This document shows, in pieces, positions 1-6,018 of a DNA stretch of 7,337 bases. A program made the position numbers and the translations under genes. The notes beneath the pieces were generated by a model that did no database searches, was not told the DNA's origin, and saw only the letters and a list, made by a program, of their open reading frames with translations. The stretch is from an uncultured Oscillospiraceae bacterium (lineage in GTDB: Bacteria > Bacillota > Clostridia > Oscillospirales > Oscillospiraceae): the NCBI GenBank assembly GCA_900751035.1, contig CAADSF010000255.1:1-7337 (forward strand), written 5' to 3'. Position 1 is the stretch's first letter, and the number at the start of each line of letters is the position of its first letter.

Positions 1-73
1 CACTTTTCAAACCTTGACTTGACGAAAAATCTCTCGCTGAATCAGCTTGCCGAATTGTGCGGTGTTGCCTTAA
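1..73 (-). repeat. Left copy of a terminal inverted repeat
   Basis: Read on the minus strand, this stretch matches positions 7220-7291 throughout, except that an A-run of five (25-29) corresponds to a T-run of four (7264-7267) in the other copy. The inner edge is TTAAGGCAACACCGC. The copy is cut by the window start, so its outer limit is unknown. No open reading frame fits it. It most resembles a dispersed non-coding repeat, perhaps a miniature inverted-repeat element. No transposase is present in the window. Confidence 0.9.
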
Positions 74-210
74 AAGAAACAGGCGCAAACAGAAACAGCA
101 CTTTTTTCTGATATCGGGGAATATTTTGATTTGTTCCAGGTATAGCGGAGCGCAGACGCTCCAGAGAACGAATCCTTCACCACGGTTTTGCCTTCGGCCT
201 GCTTCAAACC
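74..210. other. Intergenic stretch between left repeat and kinase terminator
   Basis: No credible gene is seen on either strand. A short perfect hairpin (GGAGCG, loop CAGA, CGCTCC) lies at 147-162 but has no T-run on either side. The open frames that cross it are short, lack ribosome binding sites and have unlikely composition. Confidence 0.5.
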
Positions 211-248
211 GAAAAAAGCGCCTTCCCGGCGGATGTCCGGGAAGGCGG
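211..248 (-). terminator. Rho-independent terminator after the kinase remnant
   Basis: The 11-bp stem pairs 219-229 (CGCCTTCCCGG) with 237-247 (CCGGGAAGGCG) around a 7-nt loop. Read on the minus strand it is followed by C and six T residues (217-212). It starts about 10 nt after the histidine kinase stop codon, so it is the natural end of that transcript and shows the direction of the original gene. Confidence 0.9.
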
Positions 249-256
249 CTGCAGGA

Positions 257-922
257 CTAATCAGATTGTGGGCGGAAGGGAATGCGAACCTGCACCTCGG
301 TGCCCTGACCGGGTGTGCTCCTGTATTGCAGGCCGTATTCCGGGCCGTAGTACAGGCGCAGGCGCTCATTGGTATTGTAGACGCCGATGTGGGCGCCGCT
401 GCCGGTGCCGGCGTGCTCCGGGCTGGTGATGTTTTCTATCTGGGCGGCAGTCATGCCCACGCCGTTGTCGTAGATGAGGAAGACGATGTCGTCTCCGTCC
501 CGCCAGCCGGCCAGAACCACCTCACCGGTCTTGTCATCCCGCTCCATGATGCCGTGGAGAATGGCATTCTCCACCAGGGGCTGGAACACCAGCTTGGGCA
601 TGATGCAGCTCTGAAGGGCGTCGTCGATGTCCGCCACGAACCGGATGCGGTTCTGGAAGCGCATATTCTGAAGCTTGACGTACAGCGTGGCGTGCTCGGT
701 TTCCTTCCGGACGGTGCCGAAGGTATCCCGCTTGCTGAGAGTCAGCCTGTAGAATTTGCCCAGCGTCTGGATGGTCTCGCAGACCTTGTCCTGCTCCCCG
801 GCTACGGCCAGCCAGTTGATCATGTCCAGACAGTTGTAGAGGAAGTGGGGATTGATCTGGGCCTGAAGGGCGTTGAATTCCGAAAGACGCAGCGCCTTGG
901 CGTCCTCGGCCTGCCGGTCCAT
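257..922 (-). CDS. Sensor histidine kinase, YesM/LytS type, catalytic half (separated from its 5' part by a frameshift)
   Basis: These 221 residues hold the dimerisation and ATP-binding parts of a His_kinase-family (YesM-like) sensor kinase, which normally pairs with an AraC-type YesN regulator in sugar-responsive systems. The phospho-acceptor His is about residue 26 in QINPHFLYN. The N box is LVFQPLVENAILHG (111-124), the G1 box is YDNGVGM (151-157), and the glycine-rich G2 region is GTGSGAHIG (172-180), with GQGTEVQVRIPF near the end. The whole catalytic core is open and unbroken. No sensor or membrane part is in this frame. The upstream frame (922-1554) carries the membrane segment and ends at a TGA overlapping this ATG as TGATG, so the native protein was probably continuous and lost one C in the run at 942-946. 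The region expected to be a HAMP domain is also shorter than usual. A single-base assembly error is a possible alternative explanation. A functional receptor is unlikely, since the sensor domain upstream is also damaged. Confidence 0.8.
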   Translation of the reverse strand: MDRQAEDAKALRLSEFNALQAQINPHFLYNCLDMINWLAVAGEQDKVCETIQTLGKFYRLTLSKRDTFGTVRKETEHATLYVKLQNMRFQNRIRFVADIDDALQSCIMPKLVFQPLVENAILHGIMERDDKTGEVVLAGWRDGDDIVFLIYDNGVGMTAAQIENITSPEHAGTGSGAHIGVYNTNERLRLYYGPEYGLQYRSTPGQGTEVQVRIPFRPQSD

Positions 923-1554
923 CAGGTCGTTGAGGGCGTCCGGGGGCGGCTCACCGGCGTCTGGCGCATTTCATTGACCACCGACGCGATTCGGCCGGAG
1001 ATGGTGCGGGCCAGCAGAAAGACCACGACACAGATGGCCAGGAACCGCCAGACAGCCTGATTGGATTCCTCCAGCGCATCGGCACGGGGGAGAATGGAGA
1101 CGACCTTCCAGTCGGTCCGGTTGACAGGGTAGGACAGACCCACCTGGAGCAGACCCCGGACGGGCATACCGGCTGCAATGAAGAACTGGAACCGGTTCAT
1201 CAGGAATTTTTGCAGCTGGAGCGTAAACCATGCCACATACTCCCGGGTCAGCTCGGCGCTGCGGTACAGGTGCAGCAGCAGACGGCTCTCAGTCCAGGAG
1301 GAATAGAGGAAGGCAATCTTCTTTTTCTGGGCAGCCTTCTGGAGCCATGACATGAAATCGGTCAGGCCGGGAATCTCGCTGCAATCGGATACATTGATCA
1401 GATGCACCAGAATGGTGGAGAATCACAGCTTGCCGCCGGCGGGCAGGCCCAGTGCGCACCATGCCCGGCGGATGGAATCCTCGTTCTGCTCCGTGATCTG
1501 GGTCATTGCAGCAGCCAGCCGGGCCTTCTCCATCCGGGAACGAATATGACAGGT
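922..1554 (-). pseudogene. Broken two-component gene: kinase transmembrane segment joined to a probable YesN-like regulator fragment
   Basis: In one minus-strand frame this reads from about 1554 to a stop at 922-924, with an internal TGA at 1423-1425. The final part, from about 1130 down (PVNRTDWKVVSILP, then the hydrophobic run VWRFLAICVVVFLLARTISGR), fits the end of a YesM extracellular sensor plus its second membrane helix. It leads into the kinase half in the next frame. The earlier part, about 1130-1540 (RRAWCALGLPAGGKL, stop, FSTILVHLINVSD ... FLMNRFQFFIAAGMPVRGLL), does not look like a sensor domain. It resembles the linker domain of YesN-type AraC regulators, with its 'LGL..PGG' start and 'G.PV..L' end. 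I infer that a deletion fused a regulator fragment to a kinase fragment at about 1129-1140. Neither the receiver domain nor the helix-turn-helix domain is present. No ribosome binding site or intact start was found. Identification of the YesN part is by pattern only. Confidence 0.6.
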
Positions 1555-1560
1555 TCAGAC

Positions 1561-1797
1561 CCGCTGTGTCCGGTGTTGTACCTGTGGGATCCGGGCGCTA
1601 TGGGAAAGCTGAGCGCCTACGTGTCCATGGCATTGACCGACGGCACTATCACCGGCGCACCCGGCGAGGTCCTGGTGACCCCGGAGGGAACCCGGTATGA
1701 AATTGTGGAAAGCGCCATGGGCGGCAGCGAGATCATCGTCGGCGAGCCGCAGAAATTTACCCCGGAAAACATCGGACAATGGAAGGATGTTTTCTGA
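1561..1797 (+). pseudogene. 3' fragment of a RhaS/LsrB-type ABC sugar-binding protein
   Basis: The last 78 codons match the C-terminus of periplasmic-binding-protein family 4 sugar receptors (rhamnose-binding RhaS, AI-2-binding LsrB). A conserved 'YLWDPGAMGKLSAYV' stands where these proteins have 'LWxPxxLGYLxVY'. It is followed by an 'ALTDGTITG' helix, a glycine-rich strand pair, and the typical ending 'VGEPQKFTPENIGQW'. The family is normally above 300 residues, so most of the gene, including the signal peptide and ligand-binding N-domain, is missing. Upstream the frame stays open but turns into nonsense that overlaps the regulator fragment on the other strand, so the junction lies at about 1545-1565. 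No ribosome binding site precedes it. Such receptors often sit next to YesM/YesN pairs, so these remnants may come from one lost sugar-uptake locus. Confidence 0.75.
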
Positions 1798-1924
1798 TTG
1801 AGCCAGAACGAGCCGGGAGAGCATCTGCTTTCCTGGCTCGCTGCCGGATGGGCTCTGCTGGAGGGCTTGCTTTCGAATATCCCGGCCCGCAGGCGTGCGC
1901 ACCTTTGTCAACTGACGCTGTTAT

Positions 1925-1970
1925 AGCAGGCGCTCCCTTCGTATTTACGGACGGAGCGCCTGCTTTTTCT
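1925..1970 (+). terminator. Rho-independent terminator, plus strand
   Basis: The perfect 12-bp stem pairs AGCAGGCGCTCC (1925-1936) with GGAGCGCCTGCT (1953-1964) over a 16-nt loop. A T-run follows (1964-1968, then CT). It lies about 130 nt past the stop of the sugar-binding-protein remnant and would end transcripts from that side. The flank on the other strand is not T-rich, so it acts in one direction. Confidence 0.85.
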
Positions 1971-1980
1971 ATCGCTCTGC

Positions 1981-2163
1981 ATTCAGCGCATCGAGGCCGG
2001 TGAACGGGAAACAGAATACGCCTGCGATTCCGGCCGGTCTGTCCGCATCATTTACCGGGACACCGGCACCGTGGACAGCGCCATGCAGCCCGGCGAGAAG
2101 CAGCCGAAGCTGCTGCCGCTGCGTGAGGTTATTTCACTTCTGGAAAAAGAAATGAGGGAGCGG
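1981..2163 (+). pseudogene. Unrecognised 3' coding remnant
   Basis: I do not recognise this protein. The frame reads with plausible protein character: charged, mixed helix and strand, for example 'IEAGERETEYACDSGRSVR', 'IIYRDTGTVDSAM', 'PGEKQPKLLPLREVISLLEKEM'. The same frame is closed by a stop at 1924-1926 and runs through a terminator hairpin between the two. No ATG with a ribosome binding site begins it. On its right it runs into a second hairpin (2154-2179) and loses protein character. It is best read as the end of a gene whose 5' part was lost, in the same way as the sugar-binding fragment to its left. It could also be chance coding-like sequence. Confidence 0.35.
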
Positions 2164-2179
2164 ATAACTCCGCTCCCTC
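2142..2179 (-). terminator. Rho-independent terminator of the glycyl-radical-enzyme operon
   Basis: The 11-bp stem GAGGGAGCGGA (2154-2164) pairs with TCCGCTCCCTC (2169-2179) over a 4-nt TAAC loop. Read on the minus strand the hairpin is followed by ATTTCTTTTTCC, an imperfect U-run. It lies about 75 nt beyond the UPF0303 stop and is the only good minus-strand terminator between that gene and the kinase remnant. Confidence 0.75.
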
Positions 2180-2253
2180 CAGTCTGTCGAAAAAAACTGC
2201 CTCAGCGGGGCGAAAAGACTTTTCGACACGCTGGGAACTGTCTGCTGTGCCGA

Positions 2254-2736
2254 TTATGGATGCGCCTCAAAATAGGTGCGCAGGCCGTTCAGAAGGGCGA
2301 TCTGGTCGCCGGGGTCGGGGAGGCCGGAGACGGCGGCGACGCCGATAACGCTTCCACCGCGGATGCGGATGGGGAACGCGCCGCTGCACGCGGCGTAGTC
2401 GCTGCGCGGCAGACGCCAGTCACGCTCCTGCTCCTCGCAATTGACCTCCAGCTCGTAATACGCGCGCTGGGAGCTTTTTTCAAGCAGGTTGACGAGATTC
2501 CGCTTGCGCCGCAGCCACTGCTCGTGATACGCGCCCGTGCCGTCCGGGTAATAGCGGAAGACGACCACGTGATTGATCTCGATCTCCACGGCGAGCGGCG
2601 CTCCCATCTTTTCGCACGCGTCCACCAGCGCATGGCCAAGCTCCCACGCATCGCGGTGGGAAAAGTGCGCGAACTGATAGCGCTGCTCGTCCGCGATGCA
2701 GGCCTGCAGCGCCGCCTGCGCCTCAGCCCTGTCCAT
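2254..2736 (-). CDS. UPF0303 / heme-degrading-domain-like protein
   Basis: This 160-residue protein matches the UPF0303 family (DUF336/HbpS-like fold), whose members are often labelled 'heme-degrading domain-containing' although their true function is not settled. Family marks are FSHRDAWELGHALVDAC (25-41), the basic 'WLRRKRNLVNLLEKSS' (74-89), and the closing strand-loop 'SVIGVAAVSGLPDPGDQ' (129-145) followed by the C-terminal helix. Length is normal for the family and there is no signal peptide, so it should be cytoplasmic. Its ATG lies inside the end of araD, overlapping by 14 nt, and no clear Shine-Dalgarno precedes it, so translation probably depends on coupling to araD. As last gene of the operon it may have an accessory role with the sugar enzymes. 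That is inferred from position only. Confidence 0.85.
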   Translation of the reverse strand: MDRAEAQAALQACIADEQRYQFAHFSHRDAWELGHALVDACEKMGAPLAVEIEINHVVVFRYYPDGTGAYHEQWLRRKRNLVNLLEKSSQRAYYELEVNCEEQERDWRLPRSDYAACSGAFPIRIRGGSVIGVAAVSGLPDPGDQIALLNGLRTYFEAHP

Positions 2737-3421
2737 AATAGGCGTTTGCGCCGTGCTTGCGCAGATAGTGCTTGTCGAGCAGCACCTGCGGCATGGGGCC
2801 TGCGGCGGGGTTCAGCATTTTTGCGTGGAAGTTCATGAACGCGACCTCCTCAAGTACGACCGCGTGATAGACCGCATCGTCCGCGTCCTTGCCCCAGGCG
2901 AACGGGCCGTGGTTGTGGACGAGCACGGCGGGAATCTGTGCCGGGTCGATGCCGCGGCGCTTGAATTCCTCGATGATGACAAGGCCGGTGTTTTTCTCAT
3001 ACGCGTCCTTGATTTCCTCCGGCGTCATGCTGCGGGTGCAGGGGATCTGGCCGTAGAAATAGTCGCCCTGCGTGGTGCCCATGGCGTCGATGCCGGCGCC
3101 CGCCTGCGCAAAGCTGGTCGCCCAGCGGCTGTGCGTGTGGACGATGCCGCCGATGGACGGGAAGGCCCGGTACAGCTCCACGTGCGTCGGCGTGTCGGAC
3201 GAGGGCTTGAGACGGCCCTCGACGCGCTCGCCGGTTTCCAGACTTACAAGCACGATGTCGTCTGCAGTCATTTCGTCGTATTCCACGCCCGACGGCTTGA
3301 TGGCAATCAGGCCGCTTTCGCGGTCGATGGCGGAGACGTTGCCCCAGGTGAAGGTGACAAGATTGTGCTTCGGTAGGGCCAGATTGGCGTTCAATACCTG
3401 TTCTTTCAGTGCTTCCAGCAT
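2723..3421 (-). CDS. araD: L-ribulose-5-phosphate 4-epimerase
   Basis: It interconverts L-ribulose 5-phosphate and D-xylulose 5-phosphate, the entry to the pentose phosphate pathway for L-arabinose and L-ascorbate-type routes, in the cytoplasm and with a divalent metal. The 232-residue protein aligns with E. coli AraD end to end. It keeps Asp76, His95, His97 and His171 (metal site and neighbours), Asp120 in 'TTQGDYFYG', and Tyr229 in 'KHGANAYYG', all at identical numbering. The opening 'LKEQVLNANLALPKHNLV', 'TWGNVSAIDR' and 'KPSSDTPTH' are strongly conserved. This separates it from fuculose/rhamnulose-phosphate aldolases of the same class II fold, although UlaF/SgbE paralogues with the same reaction cannot be excluded. 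The ATG at 3421 has a GGAAG ribosome site 7 nt upstream. It starts 24 nt after the glycyl radical enzyme and overlaps UPF0303. No araA or araB is present, so the source of its substrate here is unknown. Confidence 0.95.
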   Translation of the reverse strand: MLEALKEQVLNANLALPKHNLVTFTWGNVSAIDRESGLIAIKPSGVEYDEMTADDIVLVSLETGERVEGRLKPSSDTPTHVELYRAFPSIGGIVHTHSRWATSFAQAGAGIDAMGTTQGDYFYGQIPCTRSMTPEEIKDAYEKNTGLVIIEEFKRRGIDPAQIPAVLVHNHGPFAWGKDADDAVYHAVVLEEVAFMNFHAKMLNPAAGPMPQVLLDKHYLRKHGANAYYGQG

Positions 3422-3445
3422 AGTAATGCTTCCTTTCTTTTGGTG

Positions 3446-5509
3446 TTACAGGCTCATTTCCGAGCGCTTGATGATGTGGTTCTGATAGACCTCGTTCAGC
3501 TCGACGAAGTAGCCGCTCCAGCCCCAGACGCGCACGATGAGATTGCGGTAATTCTCCGGGTGCTTCTGTGCGTCAAGGAGCCTGTCGCGGTTGACGGCGT
3601 TGATCTGCATCTGATGGCCGCCCATGTCCATGAAGCTCTTGACGAACATGGCGCATTTGCGGATGGCGTCGTCATTGCGGAACATGGTGTCGGACAGCTC
3701 GACGGTCAGCGGGCCGCCGTTTGCCACGCGCGTCAGATGCGGCTTGGCAAAGGATTTGATGATGGAGACCGGGCCTTCGCAGCGGGCGAAGAGAGAAGGG
3801 GAGTAGTTGCAGGGCAGCGCCTCATGTGCGCTGCGCCCATCGGGCGAGGCAGGCGCGTCCTTCGAGTGCCAGATGTAGTACATGGCAGAGGCCGTGCCCG
3901 CGCGGAAGCAGCCGCCGCGGTCGTTTTTCTTCCCCTCCAGCGCGTCGGCGTACCAGTCGAGCAGCTGCACGGCGATGGAATCGACAAAATCGTCGTCATT
4001 GCCGAACTTCGGCCCCTCATAGCGGAGCATATTCTGCTCACGCTCGTAGCCCTTGAAATCGGCGTGCAGCATGGCGAGCATCTTGTCCGGCGTGAAGGTC
4101 TTCTCGTCATAGACGTATCTGCGGACAGCGGCCATGGAATCGGCGGCTGTGGCAAGACCGTCGCCGTGGAAGCCGTAATTATTATACTTGCCGGGCTTCG
4201 AGATATCACGCATGGTTTCCAGGCAGTCCGGGCACATGAGGCTGACGAGGGGAGACGGCTCCTTATAGACGTTCCTCGTCTCCGCCATGAGCGCCTCTGC
4301 CTGCGTTTCAATATTCTGTTTTACAAGCGCGGCGAAGTCTTCATATGTCCTGCATTCCGGCAGCTTTTCGCACGCGTCCTGCACGGTCTTGAGGAAGTTC
4401 AGGCTGTCCCAGTTGACAAGGTCCATGTATCCCGTCACAAGAATCTCCCAGCAGGCGGCCAGCGTGTAGTTATACGCATCCTTCTTCTCATAGCCCCAGC
4501 GCAGCAGCGCGGGAATGACGATCTCGTCGTTCGTATACTGCGGGAAGCCGAGACCCTTCTGCGTGAGCGTCGTGGCAAGCTCATAGACGGAAAGCGGCGT
4601 GTTTCTGTGTACGCGCAGATTGACCTTGGGGTCGATGAGGCACAGGTCGCGGCTGGCAATCAGGCACAGCTCGGAAAGCTCGTTATACGCATCGGAGCCG
4701 TCCTCATTCGAGCCGCCCAATACGATGGTCTGCCCGTTGTCGCCCTGCTGGATGCCGATATAGAGGTCGCTGTCGCGGTTGCAGGAGACGAAAAATTCCT
4801 CCAGCAGCTCAAGCGCCGCGTCCTTCGTCAGCAGCCCCGTGTCCAAATCGTGCCGGTAATAGGGGTACAGGAACTGGTCAATGCGGCCGATGGTGTTGTG
4901 ATAGTTGCCGTTGCACCACATGGCGTAGTGCAGCAGGCGCAAAAACTGCAGCGCTTCGAGAAGCGTTTCGGGCGCGTTGGCGGGGATTTTGGAAAGCGTG
5001 TCCGCGACGGTCTGGTTGCCCACGCGCAGCGCCTCTTCGCGGTAGCGTGCGGTAAAGTCCGTTACGATGGAAAGCGCGTCCAGCATGGCCTGCAGAAATT
5101 CCTGCTGCTCCGCCGTTTCCGCCCGCTCCAGCTGCGCACGGATTTTTTCGGCCTTTTTTGTAAAGCCGTCCGCCATCAGCATCCCGTAATCGGGACACAT
5201 ATTGAACACGCGGCCATTTTCGTGGAACGCGTGCGTCTCGTGCAGCAGCCTGTCCTCTTCCTCCGTGTGGATTTCCGGGATGGTGCGCACAGTGCGCAGC
5301 AGCGTGATGCGCTCGTCCGGGAAAACGACGGGCGTTTCCTTGTCCAGCACATAGCGCAGCCGCGCGACCGAGCGCTGCATATCGTCAAGCCCCTGCGCTG
5401 CAAGCTCTGTGGCCAGTGCGTGCGCGTCCTCTGCGGGCTGGCGGTAAGCGTGGTGCGCCTTGTCGCGGACGAAGAAATCCAGCTGCTTCTGAATATGTTC
5501 GGTTTTCAT
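3446..5509 (-). CDS. Glycyl radical enzyme (pyruvate formate-lyase-like), substrate unknown
   Basis: This 687-residue protein is a glycyl radical enzyme. A protein-backbone radical on Gly passes to an active-site Cys thiyl that starts radical chemistry on the substrate. The glycyl loop is 'RVWGWSGYF' with Gly663, followed by the usual C-terminal helix. The thiyl Cys is Cys353 in 'LAACWEILV', and Glu355 gives the CxE spacing of the diol, choline and related lyase/dehydratase branch (usually GCVE), not the CC pair of pyruvate formate-lyase. Other superfamily landmarks are 'IGRIDQFLYPYYRHDL' (207-222), 'SPDGRSAHEAL' (555-565) and 'GGHQMQINAVNRDRLLDAQ' (630-648). It is roughly 100 residues or more shorter than the well-studied members (about 760-850), and A-C-W-E differs from their motif, so the substrate cannot be assigned. 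The start ATG has GGAGGG 6 nt upstream. It lies between Dabb and araD genes in one operon. A radical-SAM activase is required but none is encoded in the window. Confidence 0.92.
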   Translation of the reverse strand: MKTEHIQKQLDFFVRDKAHHAYRQPAEDAHALATELAAQGLDDMQRSVARLRYVLDKETPVVFPDERITLLRTVRTIPEIHTEEEDRLLHETHAFHENGRVFNMCPDYGMLMADGFTKKAEKIRAQLERAETAEQQEFLQAMLDALSIVTDFTARYREEALRVGNQTVADTLSKIPANAPETLLEALQFLRLLHYAMWCNGNYHNTIGRIDQFLYPYYRHDLDTGLLTKDAALELLEEFFVSCNRDSDLYIGIQQGDNGQTIVLGGSNEDGSDAYNELSELCLIASRDLCLIDPKVNLRVHRNTPLSVYELATTLTQKGLGFPQYTNDEIVIPALLRWGYEKKDAYNYTLAACWEILVTGYMDLVNWDSLNFLKTVQDACEKLPECRTYEDFAALVKQNIETQAEALMAETRNVYKEPSPLVSLMCPDCLETMRDISKPGKYNNYGFHGDGLATAADSMAAVRRYVYDEKTFTPDKMLAMLHADFKGYEREQNMLRYEGPKFGNDDDFVDSIAVQLLDWYADALEGKKNDRGGCFRAGTASAMYYIWHSKDAPASPDGRSAHEALPCNYSPSLFARCEGPVSIIKSFAKPHLTRVANGGPLTVELSDTMFRNDDAIRKCAMFVKSFMDMGGHQMQINAVNRDRLLDAQKHPENYRNLIVRVWGWSGYFVELNEVYQNHIIKRSEMSL

Positions 5510-5547
5510 GAAGCTCCCTCCTGAAACAAGAAGTTCGGCTGCCGGGC

Positions 5548-5832
5548 TTACAGCTCGTAGTCGATTGCGCCGCGCGATTCGCGGATGGATTTGCAGAGCG
5601 TGGATACCGCAACGTGGCGCGGGTCGTTTTTATAGCGGGAAAGCGCGTCCAGATCGTCAAAATCGGCGATCAGGCAGGCGTCGTAGGGATTGCCGGGCTT
5701 GCAGCTGCGGTGGATTTCCATATGACGGATCTCCGGAATCACGCCGTCCAGCGCCTGCAGGCCGGACAGAAATTTTTCGCGGTTTTCCGCTTCTCCCTCG
5801 CGGAATTTCCACATGACGATATGACGGATCAT
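5548..5832 (-). CDS. Dabb (stress-responsive A/B barrel) domain protein
   Basis: This small 94-residue protein is a single Dabb domain: a dimeric ferredoxin-like alpha/beta barrel found in diverse bacterial operons and in plant stress proteins. It starts with the typical 'MIRHIVMWKFREGEAENRE' and continues with 'GVIPEIRHMEIHRS', the acidic strand 'YDACLIADFDDLDALSRYKNDPRHVAV', and ends with a strand-forming 'GAIDYEL'. Length is exactly that of the family. There is no signal peptide. Its ATG overlaps the stop of the upstream gene as ATGA, with a GGAG site 8 nt before it. The glycyl radical enzyme starts 38 nt after it. In sugar clusters such proteins are suspected of binding or isomerising small molecules, but no specific reaction can be read here. 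Confidence 0.9.
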   Translation of the reverse strand: MIRHIVMWKFREGEAENREKFLSGLQALDGVIPEIRHMEIHRSCKPGNPYDACLIADFDDLDALSRYKNDPRHVAVSTLCKSIRESRGAIDYEL

Positions 5833-5999
5833 GGCGTATTCTCCTTTATACGGTATTCAAAATTTTCAAAAATCAGCACCGTGCCCTCGGCAATGCCGTC
5901 CGGCAGCAGCGCCAGCGCAGCCTCCGTTGTGCCGCCTGTCTCGTTTTCCAGCACGGCATAATCGCCCGCGATCTCGCGGACCGTCCGTTCCATACGCAT
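5829..5999 (-). CDS. Short DUF3006-like protein
   Basis: This 56-residue ORF is the first gene of the minus-strand operon. It resembles DUF3006, a small beta-rich domain common in Clostridia: 'MERTVREIAGDYAVLENE' matches the 'IDRFEGDYAVLE' opening, and 'LLPDGIAEGTVLIFENFEYRI' matches the 'LPxGxxEGDVL' part. Family members are usually about 70 or more residues, so it is a short form that ends early. The ATG at 5999 has an excellent AAGGAGG 7 nt upstream. An alternative ATG at 5993 would give 54 residues. Its TGA overlaps the Dabb ATG, indicating translational coupling. The family has no known function. It may serve mainly as a coupled leader gene, but that is inference. Confidence 0.75.
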   Translation of the reverse strand: MRMERTVREIAGDYAVLENETGGTTEAALALLPDGIAEGTVLIFENFEYRIKENTP

Positions 6000-6018
6000 A
6001 GCAGCGCCTCCTTTTTTC

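Larger units (their letters stand above)
1798..2253. other. Region without an intact gene, holding terminators and an unrecognised coding remnant
   Basis: After the sugar-binding-protein remnant comes about 125 nt with no recognisable gene, then a plus-strand terminator (1925-1970), the coding-like remnant at 1981-2163, a minus-strand terminator (2142-2179), and an AT-rich inverted repeat in which TGTCGAAAA (2185-2193) pairs with TTTTCGACA (2220-2228). The UPF0303 gene stops at 2254, so 2180-2253 is its 3' untranslated stretch. Confidence 0.6.

Noticed and set aside
188..1060. A 290-codon plus-strand open frame over the kinase remnant
   Set aside because: It is antisense to clear histidine kinase motifs and matches no family; the terminator at 211-248 and the kinase direction explain the sequence.
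1423..1425. TGA read as tryptophan or another recoded residue
   Set aside because: The other genes show no internal TGA and use it as a normal stop, and no selenocysteine-type hairpin is evident just after it. The surrounding gene is damaged in other ways.
2185..2228. Second terminator of the operon at the TGTCGAAAA/TTTTCGACA repeat
   Set aside because: The stem is AT-rich with a long loop, and no T-run follows it on the minus strand. The hairpin at 2154-2179 is much stronger.
2723..3421. L-fuculose- or rhamnulose-phosphate aldolase instead of epimerase
   Set aside because: Asp76, Asp120, His171 and Tyr229 match E. coli AraD at identical positions, with near-identical flanking motifs.
3440..5524. 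A 694-codon open frame on the plus strand, antisense to the glycyl radical enzyme
   Set aside because: It mirrors the codon pattern of the real gene in GC-rich sequence, has no ribosome site and no recognisable domain, while the minus-strand frame has complete enzyme motifs.
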